Below, one piece after another: positions 1 through 7,740 of a DNA stretch of 10,899 nt; the first letter of the stretch is position 1, and the number at the start of each line of letters is the position of its first letter. Position numbers and translations under genes: made by a program. This stretch comes from Clostridiales bacterium (GTDB taxonomy: Bacteria; Bacillota; Clostridia; Lachnospirales; Lachnospiraceae), in assembly GCA_019420425.1 (NCBI GenBank), contig JAHZHG010000034.1, positions 1-10,899 of the forward strand. The letters are read 5' to 3'. The notes beneath the pieces were generated by a model. That model was not told the DNA's origin and ran no database searches. It saw only the letters and a program-made list of their open reading frames with translations.

Positions 1-1430
1 CCCTGTTTCTGGAAAAGCCAGTCAGCCAGGGCCTTTTTGTTGTTCGTTTTGATCTCGGAAAGCCGGCCAAGGACGCGGCTGTCATTTGTGTAAGCAAGGA
101 GCTTTTCCAGCTCGCCGGCGTCTTTTTTAAATCCGGGGCCGATCAGGCCTTCGATTTCTGCGGTCAGTGCGGGATTGCATTCCAGCAGCCAGCGGCGGAA
201 GGTGATGCCGTTGGTCTTATTGTTGAATTTCTCCGGATAGAGCCGGTAAAACCCGGCCAGCTCGCTGTCCTTTAAAATCTGGGTGTGCAGGGCCGCCACG
301 CCGTTGGTGGAATGGGTGAAATGGATATCCATGCTGGCCATGTGCACCAGGTTGTTGTGATCGATGATGGACAGGCTTTCGTCGTCAGTACGGGTGCGGG
401 CCAGAGCGTTCAGCCGGTCGATCACCGGAAGAAGCTGGGGCACCACCTGCTCCAGGTAATGGCGCGGCCATTTTTCCAGAGCCTCTGCCAGAATGGTGTG
501 GTTGGTATAGGCGCAGGTATCGGTGACAATCTGTACAGCCTCCTCAAAACCGATGCCGCGGGCAGTCAGGAGGCGGATCAGCTCCGGGATCACCATGCTG
601 GGGTGGGTATCGTTGATCTGGACGGCCGCGTAATCGGCCAGATTGTGGAGATTGCAGCCGCGTTCCAGGCATTCGTCCAGAATTAGCTGAGCGCCGGCGG
701 ATACCATGAGATACTGCTGATAGATACGCAGCCGCCCGGCGTCGTCGGAATCATCGGGGTACAAAAACAGCGTCAGGTTTTTGGCGATGTCCGTTTTATC
801 AAAGGAAATGCCCTCAGTGATGACCGATTCGTCGATGGTATCCAGATCAAACAGATTCAGATTGTTGGTACGGCCGTCGTAGCCGGTTACCGCCAGCTTA
901 TACAGGCGGGCCGGATAGGCCTTTCCGGCCAGCTCGACAGAATATACCGTATCTGTGGGCACTGCCCAGTCGTTCCCGGTGAGCCAGGTATCCGGAGTTT
1001 CATCCTGGAGATTCCGGTGGAAGTTCTGGTGGAAGAGGCCGCATTGGTAGCGCAGGCCGATGCCGTCGCCCGGCAGATTCAGGGTGGCGAGACTGTCGAG
1101 AAAGCAGGCAGCCAGGCGGCCAAGCCCTCCGTTGCCCAGGGAGGGTTCGGGCTCCAGCTCCTCAATATCCGAGAGGGACTTTCCGTATTTTCCCAGAACG
1201 GTGCGGACTTCATCATATATTCCGAGGTTAATCAGATTGTTGGAAAGCAGTTTCCCGATCAGAAATTCAGCGGAAATGTAGTAAAGCTTTCTGCCGGTAA
1301 CCGGCTGGGTTTTTCCCAGGCTGTATTCCTGCACAAGCTGAAGCAGAGCCAGATAAAGCTCTTCATTGGAGGCCTCTGCAAGCGGCTTTTGGCAGCAGGA
1401 GGCAAGTTTGGTTTCGATCGTATGATTCAT
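1..1430 (-). CDS. glgP: Glycogen/maltodextrin phosphorylase, N-terminal part (cut by left window edge)
   Basis: The minus-strand frame is open from the ATG at 1430 to the window edge: 476 complete codons and no stop. Family role: PLP-dependent phosphorolysis of alpha-1,4-glucans to glucose 1-phosphate in the cytoplasm. Visible family signatures are YYISAEFLIGK (about residues 50-60), EPSLGNGGLGRLAACFLDS (about 95-113), VQINDTHP in the middle, and KFNNKTNGITFRRWL near residue 400, followed by a CNP triplet. The start near the GNGGLGRLA motif shows a short bacterial enzyme without the long allosteric N-terminal extension of animal enzymes. The start is supported by AGGAAAGGAG about 8 nt upstream of the ATG. 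The C-terminal third, with the KRLHEYKRQ region and the PLP lysine, lies outside the window, so catalytic completeness cannot be judged. It is transcribed divergently from the AraC-type regulator. The family call is very secure; glycogen versus maltodextrin preference is not determinable. Confidence 0.96.
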   Translation of the reverse strand, partial: MNHTIETKLASCCQKPLAEASNEELYLALLQLVQEYSLGKTQPVTGRKLYYISAEFLIGKLLSNNLINLGIYDEVRTVLGKYGKSLSDIEELEPEPSLGNGGLGRLAACFLDSLATLNLPGDGIGLRYQCGLFHQNFHRNLQDETPDTWLTGNDWAVPTDTVYSVELAGKAYPARLYKLAVTGYDGRTNNLNLFDLDTIDESVITEGISFDKTDIAKNLTLFLYPDDSDDAGRLRIYQQYLMVSAGAQLILDECLERGCNLHNLADYAAVQINDTHPSMVIPELIRLLTARGIGFEEAVQIVTDTCAYTNHTILAEALEKWPRHYLEQVVPQLLPVIDRLNALARTRTDDESLSIIDHNNLVHMASMDIHFTHSTNGVAALHTQILKDSELAGFYRLYPEKFNNKTNGITFRRWLLECNPALTAEIEGLIGPGFKKDAGELEKLLAYTNDSRVLGRLSEIKTNNKKALADWLFQKQ

Positions 1431-1566
1431 ATTGACTGCTCCTTTCCTGAAATATGCAAAATGGTTACATCATGTATTATTAACATTAATTTCAAAATAT
1501 ATCTTGCAGTATTGCGGCAAATAATGATACTATCCTATCATATCGGGCAAGGAGGCGGAAGTTTTT
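1431..1566. promoter_or_regulatory. Divergent glgP / araC-type intergenic control region
   Basis: This 136-bp AT-rich gap lies between two divergent start codons and must hold both promoters if each gene has its own. Ribosome binding sites are clear at both ends: AGGAAAGGAG (minus strand) for glgP and AAGGAGG at 1549-1555 for the regulator. Promoter boxes are weak. The best guess for the regulator is TTGCAG (1504-1509), a 16-bp spacer, then GATACT (1526-1531). I could not find a convincing sigma-70 pair for glgP, which would fit a promoter needing an activator. A 12-bp palindrome (1479-1490) and a cluster of TATC repeats (1531-1545) are possible protein-binding sites. Confidence 0.6.
1479..1490. 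promoter_or_regulatory. Palindrome ATTAA-CA-TTAAT, possible operator
   Basis: The sequence reads ATTAACATTAAT: two perfect 5-bp inverted arms around a CA centre. It lies 48-60 bp upstream of the glgP start, in the middle of the divergent gap, a usual position for an activator or repressor site. AraC-family proteins more often bind direct repeats, so ownership by the neighbouring regulator is uncertain. A palindrome this short in AT-rich DNA can arise by chance. Confidence 0.3.
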
Positions 1567-2436
1567 GTGGAAAAAGAGAGAAGAGACGAGTTCCTGGAAA
1601 AAAAGAAGCATGGCAGTATGCTGTTTCCCTTTAATATCTATCCTTGTACTATACCGAAGGATTTTCCGGCGGTGGCCCTGCACTGGCAGAAAAGCATGGA
1701 GCTGATTTTTGTAAAAAAGGGAAAAGGTCAGGTTCAGCTGGGACTGGAGGTAACAGAGGCGCAGGGCGGCGATATTTTTGTGGTACCTCCGGGAACGCTT
1801 CATGCGCTCCGCGCGGTGCCCGGCGGCTATGCCATGGAATATGAAAATATCATTTTTGACGTGGAGTTTCTCGGCGGAGGCGGGGCGGATGTGTGCGCGC
1901 AGGAATATCTGGTGCCGCTGGCCTCGGGACAGCTGCTTTGCCCGCTTTTGCTGCGGGCGGACAGCGAGGGATACGGGGAGCTTGCCCGGTGTCTCGGGGA
2001 TGCGGAGGAACTCTGCGAAGCCCGGGAGAAGGGCTATGAGCTGGGCGTAAAGGCGGCGATGCTGCGGCTGTTGTTTCTGCTGTACCGCAGATGTCCGGAT
2101 GGGCCGCGGGCGGATTCACCGGATACGGAGCGGCTGAAGGCTGTGCTCCGGCGGGTGGAGCAGGAGTATTCCCAGCGGCTGACCGTGTCGGAAATGGCAG
2201 AGGGCTGCAGCTGCAGCAGCAGCCATTTTATGCGGTGGTTCAAACAGCGCACCGGAACCAGCTTTACCGCTTATCTGAATGAACGCAGACTGGCTGCGGC
2301 AGCCGAGGCTCTGCGGGGAACGGATGATAAGGTCGTGGTGATTGCAGAGAATGTCGGGTTTGAAAATCTTTCAAATTTTAACCGACAGTTCCGCGCCAGG
2401 TATGGGATGACGCCGAGGGAATACCGGATGGAATAG
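1567..2436 (+). CDS. AraC-family transcriptional regulator with N-terminal cupin domain
   Basis: This 289-residue protein has a GTG start 11 nt after an AAGGAGG ribosome binding site. An in-frame ATG at codon 18 is less well placed. Residues about 35-85 look like the AraC_binding cupin fold: the stretch around ELIFVKKGKGQVQLG, then GGDIFVVPPGTLHAL with the typical PPG-x-x-H. Residues about 187-287 are the double helix-turn-helix DNA-binding domain, with helix-turn-helix 1 around LTVSEMAEGCSCSSSHFMRWF and helix-turn-helix 2 around VIAENVGFENLSNFNRQF, ending in the family hallmark GMTPREYR. Such proteins usually sense a small molecule, often a sugar, through the cupin and activate a neighbouring operon. 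The divergent glgP makes alpha-glucan or maltodextrin use the natural candidate; that is inference from position only. Effector unknown. The following murE has its own promoter, so this gene is probably monocistronic. Confidence 0.93.
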   Translation: MEKERRDEFLEKKKHGSMLFPFNIYPCTIPKDFPAVALHWQKSMELIFVKKGKGQVQLGLEVTEAQGGDIFVVPPGTLHALRAVPGGYAMEYENIIFDVEFLGGGGADVCAQEYLVPLASGQLLCPLLLRADSEGYGELARCLGDAEELCEAREKGYELGVKAAMLRLLFLLYRRCPDGPRADSPDTERLKAVLRRVEQEYSQRLTVSEMAEGCSCSSSHFMRWFKQRTGTSFTAYLNERRLAAAAEALRGTDDKVVVIAENVGFENLSNFNRQFRARYGMTPREYRME

Positions 2437-2462
2437 GAATGTAATTTTCCTTGAATTCCTCC

Positions 2463-2491
2463 TTGTGAAGCGCTTGACTGTTTGCTATAAT
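2463..2491 (+). promoter_or_regulatory. Sigma-70-type extended -10 promoter for the murE operon
   Basis: TTGTGA (2463-2468, four of six consensus bases) is followed by a 17-bp spacer and a perfect TATAAT (2486-2491) preceded by TGC, giving an extended -10 (TGnTATAAT). Transcription would start near 2498, about 40 nt before the murE ATG. It sits between the stop of the regulator gene and murE, and is the best promoter in the window. It probably drives murE-priA-def-fmt and the genes beyond. Confidence 0.75.
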
Positions 2492-2537
2492 GAACGGATA
2501 AGGCGAACTTTGCCATTCAGGAAGGGAAGTGTCCATC

Positions 2538-3995
2538 ATGAAATTGAGCAAATTACTGGAGAGGATATCATACCGCATCGTTCAGGGAGAGCCGGACCCG
2601 GAGGTCACGGCGGTAATTAACGATTCGCGGAAGGCTTGCGCGGGCGCGCTGTTTATCTGCATCAGGGGGGCGGTCAGCGACGGTCATAAATACGCGGCTG
2701 ATGTGGCACAAAAGGGCGCGTCTGTCCTGGTTGCGGAGGAACCGGTGGAGGTACCGGGGAGCGTGACCGTGGTGCTGGTGGAAAATTCACGTTATGCCAT
2801 GGCGATGATTTACGCCGCCTGGTACGGCTATCCCGCCGAAAAGCTGAAGGTGATCGGCATTACCGGTACCAAGGGCAAGACGACGACAACGTATATGATC
2901 AAATCCATTCTGGAGTCTGTGGGCCATAAGGTGGGTCTGATCGGCACCATAGAGAGCATTATCGGAGATACCGTGATCCCGGCGCTGAACACTACTCCGG
3001 AATCCAGCACAATTCAGGAATATTTTGCCAGGATGGTGGAGGAAGGCTGCGACATGGCGGTGATGGAGGTTTCCTCCCAGGGACTGAAGCTGGACCGCAC
3101 GGCGGGGATCCTCTTTGAAATCGGTATTTTTACGAATATAGAGCCGGATCACATCGGGCCTGCGGAGCATGAGAGCTTTGAGGAGTATCTGGAGTGCAAG
3201 TCCAGGCTGTTCAGGCAGTGCCGCCTCGGCATTTTAAATAAGGACGACGCCCACATCGGCCAGATTCTGGAGGGCCATACCTGCGCGGTGGAAACCTTTG
3301 GCTTTTCTCCGGATGCGGACCTGCGCGCGGAGAACGCGAAGCTGGTCAGCCGTCCCGGATATCTGGGCATTGACTACCAGGTGAGGGGCAGGATGGAGTT
3401 TGACGTGGAGATTGACATCCCGGGCAAGTTCAGCGTATATAATTCACTGACGGCGATTGCGGTCTGCCGCCATTTTGACATACCGGTGCCGAACATCCAG
3501 AAGGCATTGATGGAGGCCAAGGTCAAAGGCAGAATTGAGATGATTAAAGTTTCCGACGAATTTACGCTGATGATTGACTATGCCCATAATGCGATGGCTC
3601 TGGAGAGCCTGCTGACGACGCTGAAGGAATATCATCCCCACCGGCTGGTCTGCCTGTTTGGCTGCGGGGGAAACCGTTCGAAGCTGCGCCGCTACGAGAT
3701 GGGCGAGGTGTCGGGGCGGCTGGCCGACCTGACGATTATCACGTCGGATAATCCCCGGTATGAAAAGCCGGAGGACATCATTGCGGATATTATCACGGGG
3801 ATTGAAAAGACAGACGGCAAATACGTGAGCATAGTGAACCGCAAGGAGGCGATAGCCTACGCGATCCATCACGGAGAGCCGGGAGATATCATTGTGCTGG
3901 CCGGAAAGGGGCACGAGGATTATCAGGAAATCGAAGGGAAGAAGTACCCGATGGATGAGCGGGTGCTGATTCAGGAAATATTGGAAGGAAGATAG
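2538..3995 (+). CDS. murE: MurE-family UDP-MurNAc-tripeptide ligase (probably meso-diaminopimelate-adding)
   Basis: This Mur ligase of 485 residues adds the third amino acid to UDP-MurNAc-L-Ala-D-Glu in the cytoplasm, using ATP. Seen: uridine-site NDSR (about 28-31), ATP loop GITGTKGKTTTTYM (about 107-120), substrate-binding NTTPE (151-155), EEYLECKSRLF with the lysine expected to be carbamylated (K221), DYAH (347-350), the specificity motif DNPR (404-407) and GKGHEDYQ (456-463). DNPR, not DNPA, is known to go with meso-DAP rather than lysine. Start choice: a GTG nine bases upstream (2529) lies inside the AGGAAGGGAAG ribosome binding site (2519-2529), so ATG 2538 fits best. Odd points: EVSSQGL replaces the usual EVSSH, DYAHNAM replaces DYAHTPD, and GCGGNR replaces GCGGDR. 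It is the first gene of the operon; priA starts 2 nt after the stop. It could be a second, specialised MurE paralogue. Confidence 0.93.
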   Translation: MKLSKLLERISYRIVQGEPDPEVTAVINDSRKACAGALFICIRGAVSDGHKYAADVAQKGASVLVAEEPVEVPGSVTVVLVENSRYAMAMIYAAWYGYPAEKLKVIGITGTKGKTTTTYMIKSILESVGHKVGLIGTIESIIGDTVIPALNTTPESSTIQEYFARMVEEGCDMAVMEVSSQGLKLDRTAGILFEIGIFTNIEPDHIGPAEHESFEEYLECKSRLFRQCRLGILNKDDAHIGQILEGHTCAVETFGFSPDADLRAENAKLVSRPGYLGIDYQVRGRMEFDVEIDIPGKFSVYNSLTAIAVCRHFDIPVPNIQKALMEAKVKGRIEMIKVSDEFTLMIDYAHNAMALESLLTTLKEYHPHRLVCLFGCGGNRSKLRRYEMGEVSGRLADLTIITSDNPRYEKPEDIIADIITGIEKTDGKYVSIVNRKEAIAYAIHHGEPGDIIVLAGKGHEDYQEIEGKKYPMDERVLIQEILEGR

Positions 3996-3997
3996 AA

Positions 3998-6247
3998 TTG
4001 GTGTATGCCAATGTGGTGGTGAACATCACCCATGAGAAGCTGGATAAGGGGTTTACCTACCGGGTGCCCAGGGAGCTGGAGGACGCTCTGGAGCCGGGAG
4101 CGGTGGTGACCGTCCCCTTTGGCCGGGGAAACCGCCTGATCCAGGGGTACGTGACCGGCCTTTCCGGCCAGTGCGCCTACGGAGAGGATAAGATCAAGGA
4201 CATCCGGGAAGTGGTCACAGACGGGCTGGGCGTGGAAACCCGGCTGATCGGGCTGGCGGCCTGGATCAGGGACAGATACGGTTCAACGATGATCCAGGCG
4301 CTCAAAACGGTGATCCCGGTAAAGCAGAAGGTAAAAATGAAGGAGTCAAGGCGGCTGGTCTGCCTGCTGGAGCCCCAGGAGCTGCAGCGGCAGCTGGAGG
4401 AGTGCCGGAAAAAGCACCAGACGGCCAGAGCAAGGCTCCTGGAGGCCTTTTTGGAAAGGCCGGTGATCCCCTGGGAGCGTGCCCAGAGCGAGCTGCAGGC
4501 TACGATGGCCACGGCCAGGGCCATGGAAGAAAAGGGTTATCTGCGGATAGAAGCACAGCAGGAATACCGGGATCCGGTGGCTGCCCTGCTGGGACTGGAG
4601 GGGGACGGGGAACCGGAGAGCGCCGCCAGTCCTGCAGCCCCGGTTTTGAACGAGGAGCAGCGGCAGGCCGTACATACCATTGTTTCCCGCTGGGAGCAGG
4701 AGCCGGAGGGCCGGTATCTGATCCATGGGGTAACCGGCAGCGGAAAGACCGAGGTATACATGGAGCTGATTGCCGAGGCGCTGCGCCGCGGCGAGCAGGC
4801 GATCGTACTCATCCCGGAGATTGCCCTGACATACCAGACTGTGCTGCGGTTTTACCGCAGGTTCCGCGGGCGGGTGTCCATGATCCATTCCCGTCTCTCC
4901 CCGGGAGAGCGGTATGACCAGTTTGAGCGGGCCAAGCGGGGAGAAATCCAGGTGATGATCGGGCCGAGATCGGCTCTGTTTACCCCCTTCCCCAATCTGG
5001 GCATAATTATTGTAGATGAAGAGCATGAACCGTCTTACCAGAGCGAGGGGGCGCCCTGCTATCATGCCAGGGAGGTGGCGCTGAAACGGGGAGCGATGGA
5101 GCATGCCAGGGTAGTGCTGGGATCGGCGACTCCGTCACTGGAGGCATATTATGGAGCCACCCGCGGTATGTATCAGCTGATTGAGCTGAAAAACCGTGCG
5201 GCAGGAGGCGCGCTGCCCAGAGTCTGCCTGACCGATATGCGCGGGGAGCTGCGCGCCGGCAACCGTTCCATGCTGGGCGGGCTGCTTCGGGAAAAAATAA
5301 AAGAGAGGCTGAACCGGCGGGAGCAGGTGATGCTCTTTTTAAATCGCCGGGGCTATGCGGGTTTTCTTTCCTGCCGCAGCTGCGGCCATGTACTGATGTG
5401 TCCCCACTGCGACGTTTCGCTGACCATTCACCGGGACAAAAAGCTGCATTGTCATTACTGCGGCTACGAGGAGGAGTACCCGGGCACATGTCCGGAATGC
5501 GGCTCCACGTTTATCCGCAGCTTTAAGGTGGGGACCCAGCAGGTGGAGAGTATGATCGCCAGGGAGTTTCCGGGAGCGCGGATTCTGCGTATGGATCTGG
5601 ATACGACAAAGGGAAAGAAAGGCCATGCACGGATACTGGAGGCGTTTGCCGAAGGCGAGGGAGACATTCTGATCGGCACCCAGATGATTGTAAAGGGACA
5701 CGATTTTCCCAGGGTCACGCTGATGGGCGTGCTTGCGGCGGATTTGTCCCTGCACGGCGGAGACTATCGGGCCGCGGAGCGGACATTCCAGCTGCTTACC
5801 CAGGCGGCAGGCCGTGCGGGCCGGGGAGCTCTTCCCGGCGAGGTGGTGATTCAGACTTATGAGCCGGAGCACTACGCGATTACGTCGGCAGTCCGGCAGG
5901 ACTACCGGGAGTTTTATGAACAGGAAATCCTATATCGGAAGCTGGCCGGCTATCCGCCGGCGGGAAATATGCTGGAAATACGGCTGGGCTGCCCCGATGA
6001 AGAGCAGCTGGGCCTGGGCGCGGACTACCTGAAACGGTTCCTTGCGCCGGCGGCGGAGAAATACGGCGCTGCGCTGCTGGGGCCGACAGCCGCCAATATT
6101 TCCCGGGTCTCCGATATTTACTATAAAGTCATTTATTTAAAGCATGAGCAGGAAAAGCTGCTGATCAGCCTGAAAAACCGGGCGGAGCAGTACATAGAGA
6201 TCAATTCAGGCTACGATGCGATTACGGTACAGTTTACCTTGAATTAA
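3998..6247 (+). CDS. priA: Primosomal protein N', replication-restart DNA helicase PriA
   Basis: This 749-residue protein is full length for PriA, the 3'-to-5' helicase that recognises stalled forks and reloads the replicative helicase. Residues about 1-100 resemble the 3'-end DNA-binding domain (FTYRVP, VTVPFGRGNRLIQGYV). The helicase core has Walker A GVTGSGKTEVY (about 244-254), the Walker B/DEAH-like box DEEH (340-343), GSATPSLEAYY, LFLNRRGYAGFL, GTQMIVKGHDFP (about 560) and QAAGRAGRG (about 602). Between the two RecA lobes, eight cysteines in four CxxC pairs (459/462, 468/471, 485/488, 498/501) form the two zinc sites typical of PriA. Start is ambiguous: TTG at 3998 is immediately followed by GTG at 4001, and the AAGGAAG ribosome binding site ending at 3991 suits either (6 or 9 nt). 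It begins 2 nt after the murE stop, so translational coupling is likely. Confidence 0.97.
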   Translation: MVYANVVVNITHEKLDKGFTYRVPRELEDALEPGAVVTVPFGRGNRLIQGYVTGLSGQCAYGEDKIKDIREVVTDGLGVETRLIGLAAWIRDRYGSTMIQALKTVIPVKQKVKMKESRRLVCLLEPQELQRQLEECRKKHQTARARLLEAFLERPVIPWERAQSELQATMATARAMEEKGYLRIEAQQEYRDPVAALLGLEGDGEPESAASPAAPVLNEEQRQAVHTIVSRWEQEPEGRYLIHGVTGSGKTEVYMELIAEALRRGEQAIVLIPEIALTYQTVLRFYRRFRGRVSMIHSRLSPGERYDQFERAKRGEIQVMIGPRSALFTPFPNLGIIIVDEEHEPSYQSEGAPCYHAREVALKRGAMEHARVVLGSATPSLEAYYGATRGMYQLIELKNRAAGGALPRVCLTDMRGELRAGNRSMLGGLLREKIKERLNRREQVMLFLNRRGYAGFLSCRSCGHVLMCPHCDVSLTIHRDKKLHCHYCGYEEEYPGTCPECGSTFIRSFKVGTQQVESMIAREFPGARILRMDLDTTKGKKGHARILEAFAEGEGDILIGTQMIVKGHDFPRVTLMGVLAADLSLHGGDYRAAERTFQLLTQAAGRAGRGALPGEVVIQTYEPEHYAITSAVRQDYREFYEQEILYRKLAGYPPAGNMLEIRLGCPDEEQLGLGADYLKRFLAPAAEKYGAALLGPTAANISRVSDIYYKVIYLKHEQEKLLISLKNRAEQYIEINSGYDAITVQFTLN

Positions 6248-6264
6248 GGCAGGAGGAAAGAAAA

Positions 6265-6744
6265 ATGGCAATACGTACAATCAGAATTATGGGTGACGAG
6301 GTGCTCACCAAAAAGTGCAGAGAAGTGACACAGATGAATGACCGGACACGGGAGCTGATTAAGGATATGCTGGATACCATGTATGAGGCGGGAGGAGTCG
6401 GCCTGGCCGCTCCCCAGGTGGGCGTGCTGAAGCGGATCGTGACCATCGATGTGGGCGACGGTCCCGTAGTTATGGTAAATCCGGTGATCGTGGAGACATC
6501 GGGAGAGCAGACCGGTTCCGAAGGATGCCTGAGCCTTCCGGGAAAGGCCGGCACAGTGACCCGGCCGAATTACGTCAAGGCGCGGGCGCTGAATGAAAAT
6601 ATGGAAGAGATCGAGGTCGAGGGCGAGGAGCTGATGGCACGGGCAATCTGCCATGAGTGTGAGCATCTTGACGGAATCATGTATGTGGAGCACGTCGAAG
6701 GGGAAATCTATGATGTAGATGCCGGAGATGAGGGCGAAGAGTAA
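6265..6744 (+). CDS. def: Peptide deformylase
   Basis: This 159-residue enzyme removes the N-formyl group from nascent proteins at the ribosome exit. All three family motifs are present: GVGLAAPQ (44-51), EGCLSLPG (86-93, metal ligand C88) and HECEH (130-134, ligands H130 and H134, catalytic E131) followed by LDG. Length is normal for bacterial deformylases; the last ten residues form an acidic tail. The ATG has an AGGAGG ribosome binding site (6251-6256) 8 nt upstream, 17 nt after the priA stop region. It is placed directly before fmt, whose product adds the formyl group that this enzyme later removes, a pairing conserved across bacteria. Confidence 0.97.
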   Translation: MAIRTIRIMGDEVLTKKCREVTQMNDRTRELIKDMLDTMYEAGGVGLAAPQVGVLKRIVTIDVGDGPVVMVNPVIVETSGEQTGSEGCLSLPGKAGTVTRPNYVKARALNENMEEIEVEGEELMARAICHECEHLDGIMYVEHVEGEIYDVDAGDEGEE

Positions 6745-6783
6745 GAAGTGCAGAGATGCGGCTGACGAAAGAGAGGGGCTTGT

Positions 6784-7737
6784 ATGAGAGTAATTTTTAT
6801 GGGAACGCCGGATTTTGCCGTGGGAACGCTGCGTGCACTGATCCGGTCCAGGCATGAGGTTTGCGCCGTGTTTTCCCAGCCGGATAAACCCAAAGGGCGG
6901 GGAAAGGCGATGCAGATGACACCCGTAAAGGAGGTGGCGGCGGAGGCAGGAATCCCGGTTTACCAGCCAAAGCGTATACGGGATGCAGAGGCAGTCGCCC
7001 AGGTAAAGGGCCTGCACGCGGACGTGATCGTGGTGGTCGCCTTTGGCCAGATTATCCCGAAGGAAATCCTGGAGGCGGCGCCCTATGGCTGTATCAACGT
7101 CCATGCCTCCCTGCTTCCCGCATACCGGGGAGCTGCGCCCATCCAGTGGGCAGTGATCAACGGGGATAAAGAAGCCGGCGTGACCACCATGCAGATGGAC
7201 GCCGGCCTGGATACAGGGGATATGCTGCTGAAAGCGGTTGTACCCGTGGAAAAGAAGGAGACCGGAGGCAGCCTGTTTGACAAGCTGAGCAGCGTGGGGG
7301 CGGAGCTTTTGCTGGAGACGCTGGAAGGCCTGGAAAAGGGCAGCATAACGCCCCAAAAGCAGGGCGAGACGACCACGCCGTATGCGGCGATGCTGACCAA
7401 GGAGCAGGGAAAAATTGACTGGACGCAGGACGCGGAGACGATAGAGCGGCTGATCCGCGGCCTGAATCCGTGGCCCAGCGCTTACACCAGCCTGAACGGA
7501 AAGACGCTTAAGCTCTGGGCCGCCGATGCGGAGAACGGCGTCAGCCAGGAGAGCGGGGCGCAGCCGGGCACGGTGAGCGTCAGTGCGGCAAAGGACGCCC
7601 TGCGGGTGAGCACCGGCAAAGGAACACTGGTCATCCGGGAGCTCCAGCTGGAAGGGAAAAAGCGGATGGCCTGCGACGCATTCCTGCGGGGGTATCCGGT
7701 GGAACCGGGAACCATTCTCGGCAGGCAGGAACAGTAA
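6784..7737 (+). CDS. fmt: Methionyl-tRNA formyltransferase
   Basis: This 317-residue enzyme formylates initiator Met-tRNA using 10-formyltetrahydrofolate. The N-terminal Rossmann domain begins with RVIFMGTPDFAV; the catalytic centre is INVHASLLPAYRGAAPIQW (N105, H107), and D143 lies in GLDTGDM, matching the Asn-His-Asp triad of the family. SQPDKPKGRGK (about 31-41) is the usual insertion loop. The C-terminal tRNA-binding domain follows from about residue 205 (NPWPSAYT). Length is normal. The ATG is preceded by GAGAGGGG (6771-6778) with about 5 nt spacing, and starts 39 nt after def. It is followed by the only large gap in the operon, 128 nt. Confidence 0.97.
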   Translation: MRVIFMGTPDFAVGTLRALIRSRHEVCAVFSQPDKPKGRGKAMQMTPVKEVAAEAGIPVYQPKRIRDAEAVAQVKGLHADVIVVVAFGQIIPKEILEAAPYGCINVHASLLPAYRGAAPIQWAVINGDKEAGVTTMQMDAGLDTGDMLLKAVVPVEKKETGGSLFDKLSSVGAELLLETLEGLEKGSITPQKQGETTTPYAAMLTKEQGKIDWTQDAETIERLIRGLNPWPSAYTSLNGKTLKLWAADAENGVSQESGAQPGTVSVSAAKDALRVSTGKGTLVIRELQLEGKKRMACDAFLRGYPVEPGTILGRQEQ

Positions 7738-7740
7738 ATT

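Noticed and set aside
1017..1634. 205-codon plus-strand frame across the glgP start and the intergenic gap
   Set aside because: It is antisense to the conserved N-terminus of glycogen phosphorylase, runs through the promoter region and overlaps the regulator gene in another frame. No family resemblance.
2435..2460. AGGAAT...ATTCCT stem after the regulator gene as a terminator
   Set aside because: Only 6 AT-rich pairs with a 14-nt loop and no T-run; too weak to call a rho-independent terminator.
2474..2491. TTGACT followed by TATAAT as a promoter pair
   Set aside because: TTGACT is a near-consensus -35 box but lies only about 6-7 bp from TATAAT, far too close. TTGTGA at 2463-2468 has the correct 17-bp spacing.
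4346..5104. 252-codon minus-strand frame inside priA
   Set aside because: Antisense shadow of the PriA helicase domain, with low-complexity composition and no domain features.
6244..7356. 370-codon open frame on the minus strand opposite def and fmt
   Set aside because: It lies fully antisense to two certain genes with intact catalytic motifs. It has no ribosome binding site or recognisable domain, and its His/Leu/Arg-rich product is typical of a mirror frame in GC-rich coding DNA.
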